64,000 bases of DNA, from positions 124,001 through 188,000 of the forward strand of contig NC_016940.1 of the NCBI RefSeq assembly GCF_000250635.1, in the 5' to 3' direction. This stretch comes from Saprospira grandis str. Lewin (GTDB lineage Bacteria > Bacteroidota > Bacteroidia > Chitinophagales > Saprospiraceae). Shown here in pieces: positions 6,902 to 15,569 of this stretch. The notes beneath the pieces were generated by a model that was not told the DNA's origin, did not search any database, and saw nothing but the letters and a program-made list of their open reading frames with translations. The first letter of the stretch is position 1. Each line of letters opens with the position of its first letter. The position numbers were made by a program, and so were the translations under genes.

Positions 6902-8860
6902 ATGAAAAAATTACTTTTAGCCCTTGGTTTTTGTGGCCTTGCCTGGCAAGCCCAGGCCCAAGCGCCTTCTTTAAGCTACCATTATAAGGTAGATTTGAAT
7001 GCGGTCAAGGACGATAAATTGACCGTGAGTTTGGAGCCCAAGGATTTTAATGCCCAGGGAGAACTGCGTTTTTATTTGCCCAAAATGGTGCCCGGCACCT
7101 ATAGCATTTATGATTTTGGCCGTTTTGTGTCTAACTTTAAGGCCTTGGATGCCAATGGAAAAGAGTTGGCGGTGCAGCATCCTGACGACAACAGTTGGGT
7201 CATTGCTGAGGGCGCAAAACTGGCTCGAATTGAGTACCAGGTGGAAGACAGTTGGGATACGGAGCAGGAAAATGTTGTTTTTGAGCCTGCGGGGACCAAT
7301 ATTGATGCAGAAAATGAAGTTTTCGTTTTCAACAACCACGGTATTTTTGGCTTTTTTGACGACCAAGAGCGTCGTCCCTTTACCATTGAGATTGACCGTC
7401 CGAAAAACTTATTTGGCGGCACCTCTATGGAAAGAGTGGCTGGCGATGAGGACAGCGATATTTTTCGGGTAGCCGATTATCATAAATTGGTGGATGCGCC
7501 CATTATGTATGCCGAGGCTGATACGGCCATTATTAAAGTAGGCGATGCCGATGTTTTGATTCAGACCTACTCGCCTACGGGCATGGTAAAATCTAAGGAT
7601 TTGGTGCAGGAAATCCAGCCTATTTTGGAATCTCAGCGGGCCTATTTGGGCGGCAAACTGCCTGTGGACCACTACGCATTTTTGATTTTCTTGAATGAAG
7701 GTGGTGAAAGCTTTTTGTCGGGTTCTGCTGGAGCGCTAGAGCACTCTTACTCTTCTTTTTACTGTTTATTTGAGGGCGAATCTGGCGATATTGCCCAAAC
7801 GGTACGAGATGTAGCGGCCCATGAATTCTTTCATATTGTAACGCCTTTATCGATTCATTCGGAAGAAATTCACTACTTCAACTACATTGAGCCCGAAATG
7901 TCGGAGCACCTTTGGTTATATGAGGGCGTAACCGAATATTCGGCCCAGCATGTACAAGTTAAGCAGCGTTTAGTTTCTGCCGAGCACTTCTTGAACGAGA
8001 TGTCGACCAAAATGGCTACGGCGGACTACTTCAAAAAGGATTTGCCTTTTACGGAGATGTCAAAAACTTGTTTGGATGAAAACAAAGACCAATACCCCAA
8101 CGTCTATATGCAGGGCGCATTGATTGGGATGTGCATTGATTTGAAGCTCCGTATTTTGTCTAAGGGCGCTTATGGCATTCAGGAAATGATGCAAGATTTG
8201 GCCAAAAAATACGGCATTCAAAAACCCTTTAAGGATGCCGAACTATTTGATGAGATGGTGGCTGTTACAGGTTATCCAGAAATCAAAGAATTTATGCTCA
8301 AGCATGTGGCTGGCACCGAGCCATTGCCCTATGTAGAGCTAATGAAAGAGGCGGGGATTGAGTACAGCGATCAGGGATTTCGGACCGAGCTTTCGCTTTT
8401 GGGTTTCAATCCCAACGGAGGCATTGGCTTCAATCCGGAGCAAGGGCTTTTGATGGTGGCCAATGAAAAATTCATTGATGACTTTGGCAAAGAGCTCGGT
8501 TTGAAAGAAGGCGATATGCTCAAAAAATGGGATGGCGAAGAATTGACGCCCTTGAATGCGCAGCAGGTATTGACCAGCTATGCCAGCAAAGCCAAAGAAG
8601 GCTATGAATTGGAGGTCCTTGTTTTGCGAGAAGAAACATTAAGCAAACGCAAAATGCGCAAGCGCAACCGCAGAATCAAAAAGGGCAAAAAGGTAGATCC
8701 TTTAGCCATTGAGGAAGTCCTTTTGAAGGGAAAACTGAAAAAGGTAAAAGTGCCACAGGAGCATGCCCTCAATTTGCTTGAAGAAGTAAGCGCCGAGCAG
8801 CTTAAGATTCGTAAAGCATGGTTGGGCGATTACATTTTGGAAGATGATGTAGAAAAATAA
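6902..8860 (+). CDS. M61 family metallopeptidase with C-terminal PDZ domain
   Basis: A 652-residue exported peptidase of the M61 (glycyl aminopeptidase-like) family. The signal peptide covers residues 1-20 (ending QAQAQ). An N-terminal beta domain precedes the catalytic domain, where the zinc motif HEFFH is at about 307-311 and the third ligand is probably the glutamate of WLYEGVTEY near 341. A PDZ-like domain follows at about 475-565 (LLMVANEKFIDDFGKELGLKEGD). A basic lysine/arginine-rich insertion (about 580-605) and a C-terminal tail end the protein. Members of the family clip N-terminal small residues from peptides in the periplasm. The length matches the family. It starts 27 bases after a GC-rich element and precedes the YbaB gene by 38 bases. 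Confidence 0.9.
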   Translation: MKKLLLALGFCGLAWQAQAQAPSLSYHYKVDLNAVKDDKLTVSLEPKDFNAQGELRFYLPKMVPGTYSIYDFGRFVSNFKALDANGKELAVQHPDDNSWVIAEGAKLARIEYQVEDSWDTEQENVVFEPAGTNIDAENEVFVFNNHGIFGFFDDQERRPFTIEIDRPKNLFGGTSMERVAGDEDSDIFRVADYHKLVDAPIMYAEADTAIIKVGDADVLIQTYSPTGMVKSKDLVQEIQPILESQRAYLGGKLPVDHYAFLIFLNEGGESFLSGSAGALEHSYSSFYCLFEGESGDIAQTVRDVAAHEFFHIVTPLSIHSEEIHYFNYIEPEMSEHLWLYEGVTEYSAQHVQVKQRLVSAEHFLNEMSTKMATADYFKKDLPFTEMSKTCLDENKDQYPNVYMQGALIGMCIDLKLRILSKGAYGIQEMMQDLAKKYGIQKPFKDAELFDEMVAVTGYPEIKEFMLKHVAGTEPLPYVELMKEAGIEYSDQGFRTELSLLGFNPNGGIGFNPEQGLLMVANEKFIDDFGKELGLKEGDMLKKWDGEELTPLNAQQVLTSYASKAKEGYELEVLVLREETLSKRKMRKRNRRIKKGKKVDPLAIEEVLLKGKLKKVKVPQEHALNLLEEVSAEQLKIRKAWLGDYILEDDVEK

Positions 8861-8898
8861 GCTTGAATCCTTATCTTCGCAAAAAAATAGCGACTACT

Positions 8899-9204
8899 AT
8901 GTTTGGAAATATTCAGGAACAACAAGAGAAAATGCGTCAGCGCCTCACGCAAATTGAGGTGAGTGCTCAGGCTGGCGGCGGGGCCATTCAGATCCGGGCC
9001 AATGCCGCTCGTCAGATTTTGGACATCAAAATTGACCCAGAGCTTTCTTTGGACGATCATGAAGAGCTAGAGGATTTGTTGCTTACGGCCATGAACCGAG
9101 TTTTGGCGGCAGCAGCAGAAAAAGAAGCGGCCGAGACGCAGAACATGCTCAAAGACATCTTGCCTCCGGGCATGGGTGATTTGGGTGGAATGTTTGGCTT
9201 CTAA
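8899..9204 (+). CDS. YbaB/EbfC family nucleoid-associated protein
   Basis: A small DNA-binding protein of 101 residues, typical for the YbaB/EbfC family, which forms dimers that coat DNA. The pattern is an N-terminal amphipathic helix (QEQQEKMRQRLTQIEV), then a beta sheet (GGAIQIRANAARQILDIKIDP) and a C-terminal helix ending in a glycine/methionine-rich tail (LPPGMGDLGGMFGF). The frame opens at a TTG at 8863, but the ATG at 8899 matches the family's start and follows a promoter-like TATCTTCGC at about 8877-8885. It ends ten bases before the flippase ATG, so the two genes are probably co-transcribed. In many bacteria this gene lies beside recR or dnaX; that is not the case here. Confidence 0.88.
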   Translation: MFGNIQEQQEKMRQRLTQIEVSAQAGGGAIQIRANAARQILDIKIDPELSLDDHEELEDLLLTAMNRVLAAAAEKEAAETQNMLKDILPPGMGDLGGMFGF

Positions 9205-9214
9205 GTTCGACCTA

Positions 9215-10669
9215 ATGAAGAAAACATTTCTATTAAATTTGGCTTTATTGGTGGGCATCAACCTGCTGATAAAGCCATTTTATATTTTTGGGATCGACCT
9301 ACAGGTCCAAAACCGTTTGGATGATGGGGAGTATGGCTTGTACTTTAGTTTGTTCAATTTTGCCTTTATTTTTCAGCTCCTAGCCGATTTGGGTTTGCTA
9401 CAATTTAATAGTCGATTTATTTCGCAGCAAGAAAATTTGCGCTCTGCCTATTTGCCGATGCTGCTCAGTCTCAAGGCGGTTTTGGGCTTGGGTTATTTTG
9501 CCTTGGCCTTTGGGGCTGCTTTTCTGATGGGTTATGGAGAGGCGGCTTGGCAGATATTGCCCTATATTTTGCTCAATCAGTTTTTATTGAGTGGCATTTT
9601 ATTTTTGCGCTCCAATTTATCGGCCATGGCCTTTTATCGGCTCGACAGTTTGCTTTCGGCCTTGGATAAATTATTGCTCATCATTTTACTATACAGTTTA
9701 CTGTCCCTTGAACCTTTTGGCCCCTTCAATATTTTGCAGTTTGTGCAGGCGCAATCTGTCGGTTATGCCCTCACTTTTTTGATTTGCGCAGTTTTTTTGG
9801 CCCAAAAAGTAGAGGGGCCGTTGGCTTGGCGCATTTCGCCTAGACGGATGTACATTTTGCTCAAACAGGCCTTGCCCTATGCCTTTGTCATTTTGCTGAT
9901 GACCTTATACAGCCGTATGGATGCCGTGATGATTGAGCGTTTGCTGCCTGCGGAGGAGGGAAAACTGGAGGCGGACCAATATGCTTTTGCCTATCGGTTG
10001 CTCGATGCCTTTAACATGATTGCTTATTTATTTGCGGGTTTATTGTTGCCTATGTTTTCTCGTTTGCTGCGGCCTTTGCAGCTCAAAGATTTGGGCCAAT
10101 TGATGGCCACGGCTTTCCGCTGGATGAGTTTTTTATCTGTCTCGCTCAGCATTGCCCTCTTCTTTTATGCCGAGGAGCTCGCCCCCGCCCTTTATGAAAG
10201 TAGCCATAGCCAGACCCCGCTATTGCTCCAAATTTTATTGTTTTCCGCCAATGCTGCTGGACTCATCTATATTTTTGGTCCTTTTCTCACGGCGGCGGCT
10301 CGTCTCAAGGGGATGAATATCTTTTTTGCCTTTGGGGTAGTGCTCAATTTTGGCCTCAATCTGCTCTGGATTCCAACTTATGGGGCTTTGGGAGCGGCTG
10401 TAGCCACCCTAATCACGCAATTTTTCATTGCCATTACGGAGATGTTATTGAGTTTTCGCTATTTCCCGGCCTTGCGTTCCTACTTCTCTTTGGCCTTATT
10501 TTTCCGCTTCATTTTGGGCAGTGCATTGAGTTTCGGCATTTTTTACGGCAGTCAATTTTTGCCCCTTATTTTTTGGTTCAAGATTTTATTGGCGGGCGCA
10601 GCCTCTCTTTTAAGCGCCTTTTTGATTGGCCAACTTTCTTTTCGGGAACTTCTCGAATTGCGGAAATAG
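9215..10669 (+). CDS. Polysaccharide flippase (Wzx/MATE-like, MOP superfamily)
   Basis: A 484-residue integral membrane protein with about 12 to 14 hydrophobic helices spread over its whole length. It resembles the polysaccharide-biosynthesis branch of the MOP exporter superfamily, which flips lipid-linked oligosaccharides across the inner membrane. The N-terminal region (LLVGINLLIKPFYIFGIDLQVQNRLDDGEYGLYF) and the middle LLKQALPYAFVILLMTLYSRMDAVMIERLL fit that family's repeated half structure, including the paired charged residues in the second half. The ATG at 9215 was chosen over the longer frame because the upstream codons overlap the YbaB gene. It ends directly at a long palindromic element. 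The substrate cannot be read from sequence, and no glycosyltransferases flank it. Confidence 0.82.
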   Translation: MKKTFLLNLALLVGINLLIKPFYIFGIDLQVQNRLDDGEYGLYFSLFNFAFIFQLLADLGLLQFNSRFISQQENLRSAYLPMLLSLKAVLGLGYFALAFGAAFLMGYGEAAWQILPYILLNQFLLSGILFLRSNLSAMAFYRLDSLLSALDKLLLIILLYSLLSLEPFGPFNILQFVQAQSVGYALTFLICAVFLAQKVEGPLAWRISPRRMYILLKQALPYAFVILLMTLYSRMDAVMIERLLPAEEGKLEADQYAFAYRLLDAFNMIAYLFAGLLLPMFSRLLRPLQLKDLGQLMATAFRWMSFLSVSLSIALFFYAEELAPALYESSHSQTPLLLQILLFSANAAGLIYIFGPFLTAAARLKGMNIFFAFGVVLNFGLNLLWIPTYGALGAAVATLITQFFIAITEMLLSFRYFPALRSYFSLALFFRFILGSALSFGIFYGSQFLPLIFWFKILLAGAASLLSAFLIGQLSFRELLELRK

Positions 10670-10670
10670 T

Positions 10671-11216
10671 TTTTTGGGGCCTGCCGCCTTTGGCGGCCGG
10701 GCCCTTACAGGGCTCGCAGGTCTGCTCGGCCCTGCGCCAGCAAGCTGGCTGGGTCTGCCGCTGCGCGGCCCCCTTTCAGGCCCCTAGGCCAAGTCGCTTC
10801 GCTCCTTTGCGGCGGCTTCGCCGCCTGCTAGCTGTGGCTGCAGGTTGAAACCAGCAGCCATACAACAACCCTATTCTATATCTATAGTGCGAAGAGGATT
10901 AAAATCCTCTACCGCTTTGAACAAGGGTTGTTTTTCTTCGGTAGTTTGATTTTCTTTTTTTCTCCCCCATAAATTTCATGGAAACGCTAGGGCCAAGGCC
11001 CTAGGCTATTGAAAAAATCGTCATCCCCTCATTCGAGGGGATTTTTCTGTTCCACTAGGCTCCATCAGCAAACAAGGGCTTTAGCCCGACAGTTTGCATA
11101 GCCCCACAACCATGGGCTTCAGCCCATGGAACCAAAACCAACTAGTTCTTAAAAGGCTTATTCTCTATTCTCTCTCCCCTCCCTTTCAATCTTACAAGAA
11201 AAAGTTGAGGGACTAA
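10671..11216 (+). repeat. Long palindromic mosaic element, copy A
   Basis: About 545 bases beginning with the GC-rich module (stems GCCGCC-TTT-GGCGGC and GCCAGC-AA-GCTGGC) directly after the flippase stop. A series of separate hairpins follows: GAGGATT-AA-AATCCTC, CTAGGGCC-AA-GGCCCTAG, ATCCCCTC-ATTC-GAGGGGAT plus T run, and CATGGGC-TTCA-GCCCATG. It ends near GTTGAGGGACTAA. Near-identical copies in the same orientation lie at 14454 and 16883, and a shorter one at 51719. No gene is seen in it. Confidence 0.88.
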
Positions 11217-11379
11217 CAGGCGGCTATCCTTACCGCCCTGGGCTGAAGCCCAGGGTTGCTGACTTTAGCGAACTAGCGGACTAAAGTCCTTGTTCGCTTT
11301 CATTGCTTCTAAGGGCCCAAAACTGCCCAGCCGCCGAAGAAAACCGCCCAAAGAAAAAAGACAGCTGAGCGGCCACAAC

Positions 11380-11571
11380 AAGCCCTTTAGGGCGCAGTTC
11401 GACGACCAACGGGAGTAACCGATGGTAGGCAGTGCGGCAAAGCCGCAGACCAAGCAAAAACTTGTTTTTTGCGCAGGGCCGAGCGACCCGACCAACGGGA
11501 GCCGACGCAGCGAAGCAAGTAACAGCGAGCTGCCGAACGTAGCGCCCGCCAAAGGCGGGAGGCCCCCAAAA
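11380..11571 (-). repeat. GC-rich modular palindromic element (copy 5)
   Basis: Minus-strand copy with stem CCCGCC-TTT-GGCGGG and an unusually extended middle arm around CGTTGGTCG. It holds an uninterrupted version of the site (around 11450, GCAGACCAAGCAAAAAC) into which the IS3 element at 52245 has inserted elsewhere. The gap 11217-11379 holds further palindromes, such as CCCTGGGC-TGAA-GCCCAGGG, and no gene. Confidence 0.85.
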
Positions 11572-11578
11572 TTTCAAC

Positions 11579-12127
11579 CTACTTGAGACCAAATGTATAG
11601 ATAAAATCACCTTCAATATACTGCCAGCCCAGCTTGGCGCAATCAGAAGGATTCTTTTTAGCGGCATAATCTATTCTGTAAATCCCTTTTTTCTTGGAGT
11701 AAAAAACATACCGCTTCAACACACACAAATCTTCGTAGCGGCGATCCTCAGATAGGGCTTGATGTCTATGATGTGTTTTTTGCTCTATAACAAATAGCGT
11801 ATCTCCATTATTTTCAAGTGTAGACTGTAGTTTTGAATCAAGATTTCCAGAATTCAATCTAAAATTATACGTTTCCTCAAAAAAGGTACAACTATCGCAG
11901 CTTAAATCTGCAATAGCCGAATAGAACTCCACCTTTAGCAGTCTATCATAAAACAACACAAAAAGTGTATCATTTCTCAAACCTGTAAGAAGGGCCCCAG
12001 TTTTTATGTTTTCTACTTTAGAAAAAAACTTATTGCCCTTAGGAGGCTCCCAGTTTTGCCCCTGACAAATAGCAATTTGAAAGCAAAAAAATATTGCCCA
12101 TATTATCAGCTTAGGTTCTACCTTCAT
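11579..12127 (-). CDS. Secreted protein of unknown function
   Basis: A 182-residue protein with a clear signal peptide (residues 1-24, hydrophobic IIWAIFFCFQIAICQ, cleavage near GQN). The mature part is mixed beta and helical with a CDSCTFFEETYNF motif, a second cysteine in LCVLKRYVFYSKKKGIYRIDY, and an aromatic C-terminus (YIEGDFIYTFGLK). I do not recognise the family. It is the last of four minus-strand genes between two long palindromic elements (A and B). The genes are separated by gaps of 85 to 170 bases, so they need not form one operon. The start at 12127 gives the signal peptide directly. Confidence 0.6.
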   Translation of the reverse strand: MKVEPKLIIWAIFFCFQIAICQGQNWEPPKGNKFFSKVENIKTGALLTGLRNDTLFVLFYDRLLKVEFYSAIADLSCDSCTFFEETYNFRLNSGNLDSKLQSTLENNGDTLFVIEQKTHHRHQALSEDRRYEDLCVLKRYVFYSKKKGIYRIDYAAKKNPSDCAKLGWQYIEGDFIYTFGLK

Positions 12128-12211
12128 AGTTAAATGTCAATTTTGCTGCCTACTTTTATAACTTTTTCATCTAACCTAAAGGTTAGGGCGATCTATTTGG
12201 ACCTTTGCAGC

Positions 12212-12727
12212 TTAGCTCTGCAGTAGTTTTTGAATATCGAGCTCAAAATTAGAGTCAAAGTTGTATTTTATAATATTTTGAACAACCTCCCAACTATCAC
12301 AGCGACGAGTTCTTCCATCATACAGAAGGATTAAGCCAATATTGTGTTCTTGATAATCAATAACTTTGAACTCTCCATGATTGCCAACTATGCCTAAAGA
12401 ATAACGTACTCCTTTTATTTTTGAGAAGGATTTGTATAAATCAAAAAAGGCCTTCAACTGCTGTTCTTCATCCTCAAACTTTTGTTTTAAGATCGTTCTC
12501 CAGCCATAAGCTGAGTTTATTCCAGGCCCTAATTTCACGCTAACCCATTCATGAAATAAGTCAAAAAATAAATCAGAAGTAGAAATATTCTCTTCGCATA
12601 CTTTAGCCACAGAACCTCGTCCTGTTAAAAAACCTGCTATATAATTACCTAAAGAGTCTAGAGAAACTGGATAAAAATACATCCAAGGTCGTTGTTCGAT
12701 GTACGAAAGAAGTTGATGTAAGGTCAT
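12212..12727 (-). CDS. Hypothetical cytoplasmic protein (possible immunity-like family)
   Basis: A 171-residue soluble protein with no signal peptide or membrane segment. The N-terminus (LLSYIEQRPWMYFYPVSLDSLGNYIAGFLTG) matches a pattern often seen in small proteins encoded near polymorphic toxins, RPxMY followed by SL..L..FI.G. The rest contains a FHEWVSVKLG segment and a helical C-terminus. I infer a resemblance to immunity-type proteins from that pattern only; no toxin gene is next to it. It lies between two secreted or lipoprotein genes on the same strand. Start 12727 is the only good ATG. Confidence 0.5.
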   Translation of the reverse strand: MTLHQLLSYIEQRPWMYFYPVSLDSLGNYIAGFLTGRGSVAKVCEENISTSDLFFDLFHEWVSVKLGPGINSAYGWRTILKQKFEDEEQQLKAFFDLYKSFSKIKGVRYSLGIVGNHGEFKVIDYQEHNIGLILLYDGRTRRCDSWEVVQNIIKYNFDSNFELDIQKLLQS

Positions 12728-12821
12728 TTTGTTTTTTATTTAAAGATTAAAAGTGGGCACTAAAGATAGACATAATAGATAGCCGCTCCGCATTTTTTGC
12801 CCCAAAGGTATGTCCATTTTG

Positions 12822-13496
12822 CTAATCAAAGGGAAGGCTAGATTCCTTGATGATGATTTCAACACAACTAGCTAATTCAGCTCCAGCATAGATAGTATGA
12901 AGATGCTTTTTATTGTTTTTATCGATACCAATAATTTCCCAAAATGGCCGCCTTAGAGGTTCCTCTTGAACGGATGCTAACTCCCAAAACTGAGCATTCA
13001 TAAAGCGTTTAAAATGATCGGGGGGAATAAAAAAACTATCTTTTACACTATAAACGATAAGGTAATCTTTAGCGCCCTCATACTCATCAGAGGCCCAAGA
13101 ATAGAGACTATCATAATCCTTACCCGCTAATTGAAGTCCACTAAAGCAGGCTCTGTAAAGATCATACTCTATTTTCGTATAAAAAAACGTGTCCTTTCTA
13201 AATTGGGCCAACAGTTTATAAGAGTGATGAGGACTATATTCGCTATTGAGGACATTTAGCACCCAATAATTTTGTTCATTTAGGTTACTAAATGTATCAC
13301 AGTCTACTCCTTGCAGGCCCAAATGCAGCAGCATCTTACAACTCATCCGATAATAGCCCTCTAGCTTATTGAGCTGCTCCAACTGCCTAACGGAATCTTC
13401 CTGCCCTGGCTTCTCCTCCGACTTTTCAGAAACTTCAGCCACGCAAGCCAAGAGGAGAATCAATGGCAAGAATAAACAGAAAACAAATTTCATCAT
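12822..13496 (-). CDS. Predicted lipoprotein of unknown function
   Basis: A 224-residue protein with a lipoprotein signal: hydrophobic residues 3-16 followed by LLLACVAEV, where the cysteine near 18 would be lipidated. A charged linker (EKSEEKPGQEDSVRQ) follows, as is usual for lipoproteins sent to the outer membrane surface. The mature domain holds several cysteines (YYRMSCKMLLHLGLQGVDCDTF, RACFSGL). I do not recognise the fold. It is part of the minus-strand accessory cluster between long elements A and B. Confidence 0.55.
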   Translation of the reverse strand: MMKFVFCLFLPLILLLACVAEVSEKSEEKPGQEDSVRQLEQLNKLEGYYRMSCKMLLHLGLQGVDCDTFSNLNEQNYWVLNVLNSEYSPHHSYKLLAQFRKDTFFYTKIEYDLYRACFSGLQLAGKDYDSLYSWASDEYEGAKDYLIVYSVKDSFFIPPDHFKRFMNAQFWELASVQEEPLRRPFWEIIGIDKNNKKHLHTIYAGAELASCVEIIIKESSLPFD

Positions 13497-13665
13497 TAAG
13501 TTACTTTTGATCTAAATATTTCAGTCTATACCTTTTATGCTTAATGCTTCTGGACTAAAAAGTTACGAAGCCTATAGCACTCCATTAAGTCTACTATTTT
13601 TTTGAATCCTTCCGCTGCTCGGCCTTCTGCTGCAGCTGAAAACCTATGGCAAAGCCTTCAACAAC

Positions 13666-14352
13666 CTAATCCTTTAGTTTGTATAAAACTATTTTTTTAG
13701 AGTAGTTCAGGCCAGTTCTTCTGATCACAATTTTTCCTTTCCTGTTATTTACCTTTAGGAGCTCTATATTTGTAAGAAAACAGTAGTCCCAATTGTACAT
13801 TGTTATGGTTAAATCCTCCTGAGGATAGGCCCTTAAATCAATAGTAAAAGCTAGCTCTTCTATAGAAGAAGTCGAACTTATAATGAGTTTTTTTGGAGCC
13901 TCCTTTCTAAGAAAGGAAACTGTATTATTTCTTCCCACTTCAGAACTATCAGTAATCAGACGGGTACTTATCTTGCATTTAGTTACTCTTGATGTCAATT
14001 GCTCTAAAGACAGACTATCTACTACTTCATAAAGAGGAATACCCAGCTCTTCAAACACAAAAGACAGACGAATACTATCTGAATGCTTAGCGCTTTGAGT
14101 TGTTAATACAAAAGCTCTATTCTTCTCATGGTTAAAGCTAGCTCGCTTCTTATCTACTCTTATCGTTCCTTCTATTAAGCAAGGGTCCATAAGATCAAAA
14201 CGGCAAGAAAAGCTATCATTTTCTTTTACTTCTAAAAGAACATATGGTAGTGCATTGCTACTATAACGTCCCGGTACAAGTTTTTGATACGCACAAGAAG
14301 TTGCCAACAGACAGCAGCTAATCAAAGCTATACTGATGCACAGATATTTCAT
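13666..14352 (-). CDS. Predicted lipoprotein of unknown function
   Basis: A 228-residue protein with a lipoprotein signal peptide (residues 1-20, LLATSC lipobox with the cysteine at 20). The mature part looks like repeated beta strands (YSSNALPYVLLEVKENDSFSCRFD, IRVDKKRASFNHEKNRAFVL) and ends with a basic tail. No known family is apparent. It is the first gene of the minus-strand cluster; its ATG lies about 100 bases from the start of long element B. Codon use is more AT-rich than in the neighbouring housekeeping genes, which fits an accessory origin. Confidence 0.55.
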   Translation of the reverse strand: MKYLCISIALISCCLLATSCAYQKLVPGRYSSNALPYVLLEVKENDSFSCRFDLMDPCLIEGTIRVDKKRASFNHEKNRAFVLTTQSAKHSDSIRLSFVFEELGIPLYEVVDSLSLEQLTSRVTKCKISTRLITDSSEVGRNNTVSFLRKEAPKKLIISSTSSIEELAFTIDLRAYPQEDLTITMYNWDYCFLTNIELLKVNNRKGKIVIRRTGLNYSKKIVLYKLKD

Positions 14353-14453
14353 TTAATTGCTTGTTTTATCGGAACAGCAGTCAATCTCGACCTTAAATTT
14401 ATATCTATTCAGATGTTGCTTTTAAGGGTTTTGGTGGGCATGCTATCCATATT

Positions 14454-15229
14454 TTTTTGGGGCCTGCCGCCTGCGGCGGCCGGGCCCTTGCAGGGCTCGC
14501 AAGTCTGCTCGGCCCTGCGCCAGCAAGCTGGCTGGGTCTGCCGCTGCGCGGCCCCCTTTCAGGCCCCTAGGCCAAGTCGCTTCGCTCCTTTGCGGCGGCT
14601 TCGCCGCCTGCTAGCTGTGGCTGCAGGTTGAAACCAGCAGCCATACAACAACCCTATTCTATATCTATAGTGCGAAGAGGATTAAAATCCTCTACCGCTT
14701 TGAACAAGGGTTGTTTTTCTTCGGTAGTTTGATTTTCTTTTTTTCTCCCCCATAAATTTCATGGAAACGCTAGGGCCAAGGCCCTAGGCTATTGAAAAAA
14801 TTGTCATCCCCTCATTCGAGGGGATTTTTCTTTGCGGTTGTGGTTGGACGGTTGTTGTTTTTGAGGAGCGAACCTTTTCCATTTTTATAGCAAACAAGGG
14901 CTTTAGCCCGCCAGTTTGCATAGCCCCACAAGCATGGGCTTCAGCCCATGGACCCAAAACCAACTAGTTCTTAAAAGGCTTATTCTCTATTCTCTCTCCC
15001 CTCCCTTTCAATCTTACAAGAAAAAGTTGAGGGACTAATAAAGCTATCTGCCTGCTCTGCTGCCTAGGGACAAGCCCCTAGGCTAGCTTTTTCAGACAGC
15101 CCTCTGCGAGGGCCTTTGGATATGGCCCTTCTCTGCAATCACAACAGAGCAAAGCCGTAAATCATAATTTGAGGCCCTTTAGGGCTGACTCCATTAGGTT
15201 AGCCTAGGGGCTTGTCCCTAGGCGATGAA
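14454..15229 (+). repeat. Long palindromic mosaic element, copy B
   Basis: Same order as copy A up to GTTGAGGGACTAA (about 15038). It then continues with a section shared with copy C but not A: TAAAGCTATCT, an interrupted CCTAGGG/CCCTAGG hairpin, a GAGGGCCTTTGGATATGG block and GCCTAGGGG-CTTG-TCCCTAGGC at about 15201-15222. No gene seen. Copies A and B are direct repeats bracketing the four genes at 11579-14352. Confidence 0.88.
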
Positions 15230-15399
15230 TGGCAGGCGGCAAAGCCGCCATGGCCGAAGGCCAAACGGCCTAGCGATGGTAGGCAGTGCGGCAAAGCCGC
15301 AGACCCAGCAAAAACTTGTTTTTTGCGCAGGGCCGAGCGAGCAGCGAGCTGCCGAACGTAGCGCCGACGAGCGCAGCGAGGCGGAGGCCCCAAAAAAAA
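15230..15399 (-). repeat. GC-rich modular palindromic element (copy 7)
   Basis: Minus-strand copy fused to the end of long element B. It keeps the CAGCAAAAACTTG segment and the end block TTTTGGGGCCTCCGCC on the minus strand. Confidence 0.85.
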
Positions 15400-15424
15400 G
15401 GAGAAAAAGCCAAGCTTCTTCTCC
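15392..15424 (-). terminator. Rho-independent terminator
   Basis: On the minus strand GGAGAAGAAGC pairs with GCTTTTTCTCC (one mismatch) across a three-base loop, followed by eight T. It lies just downstream of the small peptide frame at 15437-15502 and ends the minus-strand transcript that includes the TPR gene. Confidence 0.7.
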
Positions 15425-15436
15425 TCTTTCGCCCGC

Positions 15437-15502
15437 TTATTGCGCAGGGGGATTGGGTGGGGTGTCCTGATCTGGATCAGGATCTTCAGTGTAATTTTTC
15501 AT
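15437..15502 (-). CDS. Possible 21-residue acidic, proline-rich peptide
   Basis: Minus-strand frame with an ATG at 15502 and a stop at 15437. The peptide begins MKNYTEDPDPDQD and ends TPPNPPAQ. It lies 67 bases downstream of the TPR gene and 12 bases before a strong terminator, so the end of the transcript was kept tight to it. No homologue is known to me. It could also be chance coding in a 3' untranslated region. Confidence 0.35.
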   Translation of the reverse strand: MKNYTEDPDPDQDTPPNPPAQ

Positions 15503-15569
15503 AGAAATTGTGTTTTTGTTAAAAAATTAGGTTGTTTAGTTTGGTTAGCTTTATGTCTAGTTATTTAGG

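Noticed and set aside
10573-10848. Frames ending in RRLRRLLAVAAG at 10573-10848 and 14284-14631, and similar ones at other GC-rich elements
   Set aside because: They are the translation of the same GC-rich repeat in several places, share no start with a real gene and overlap palindromes.
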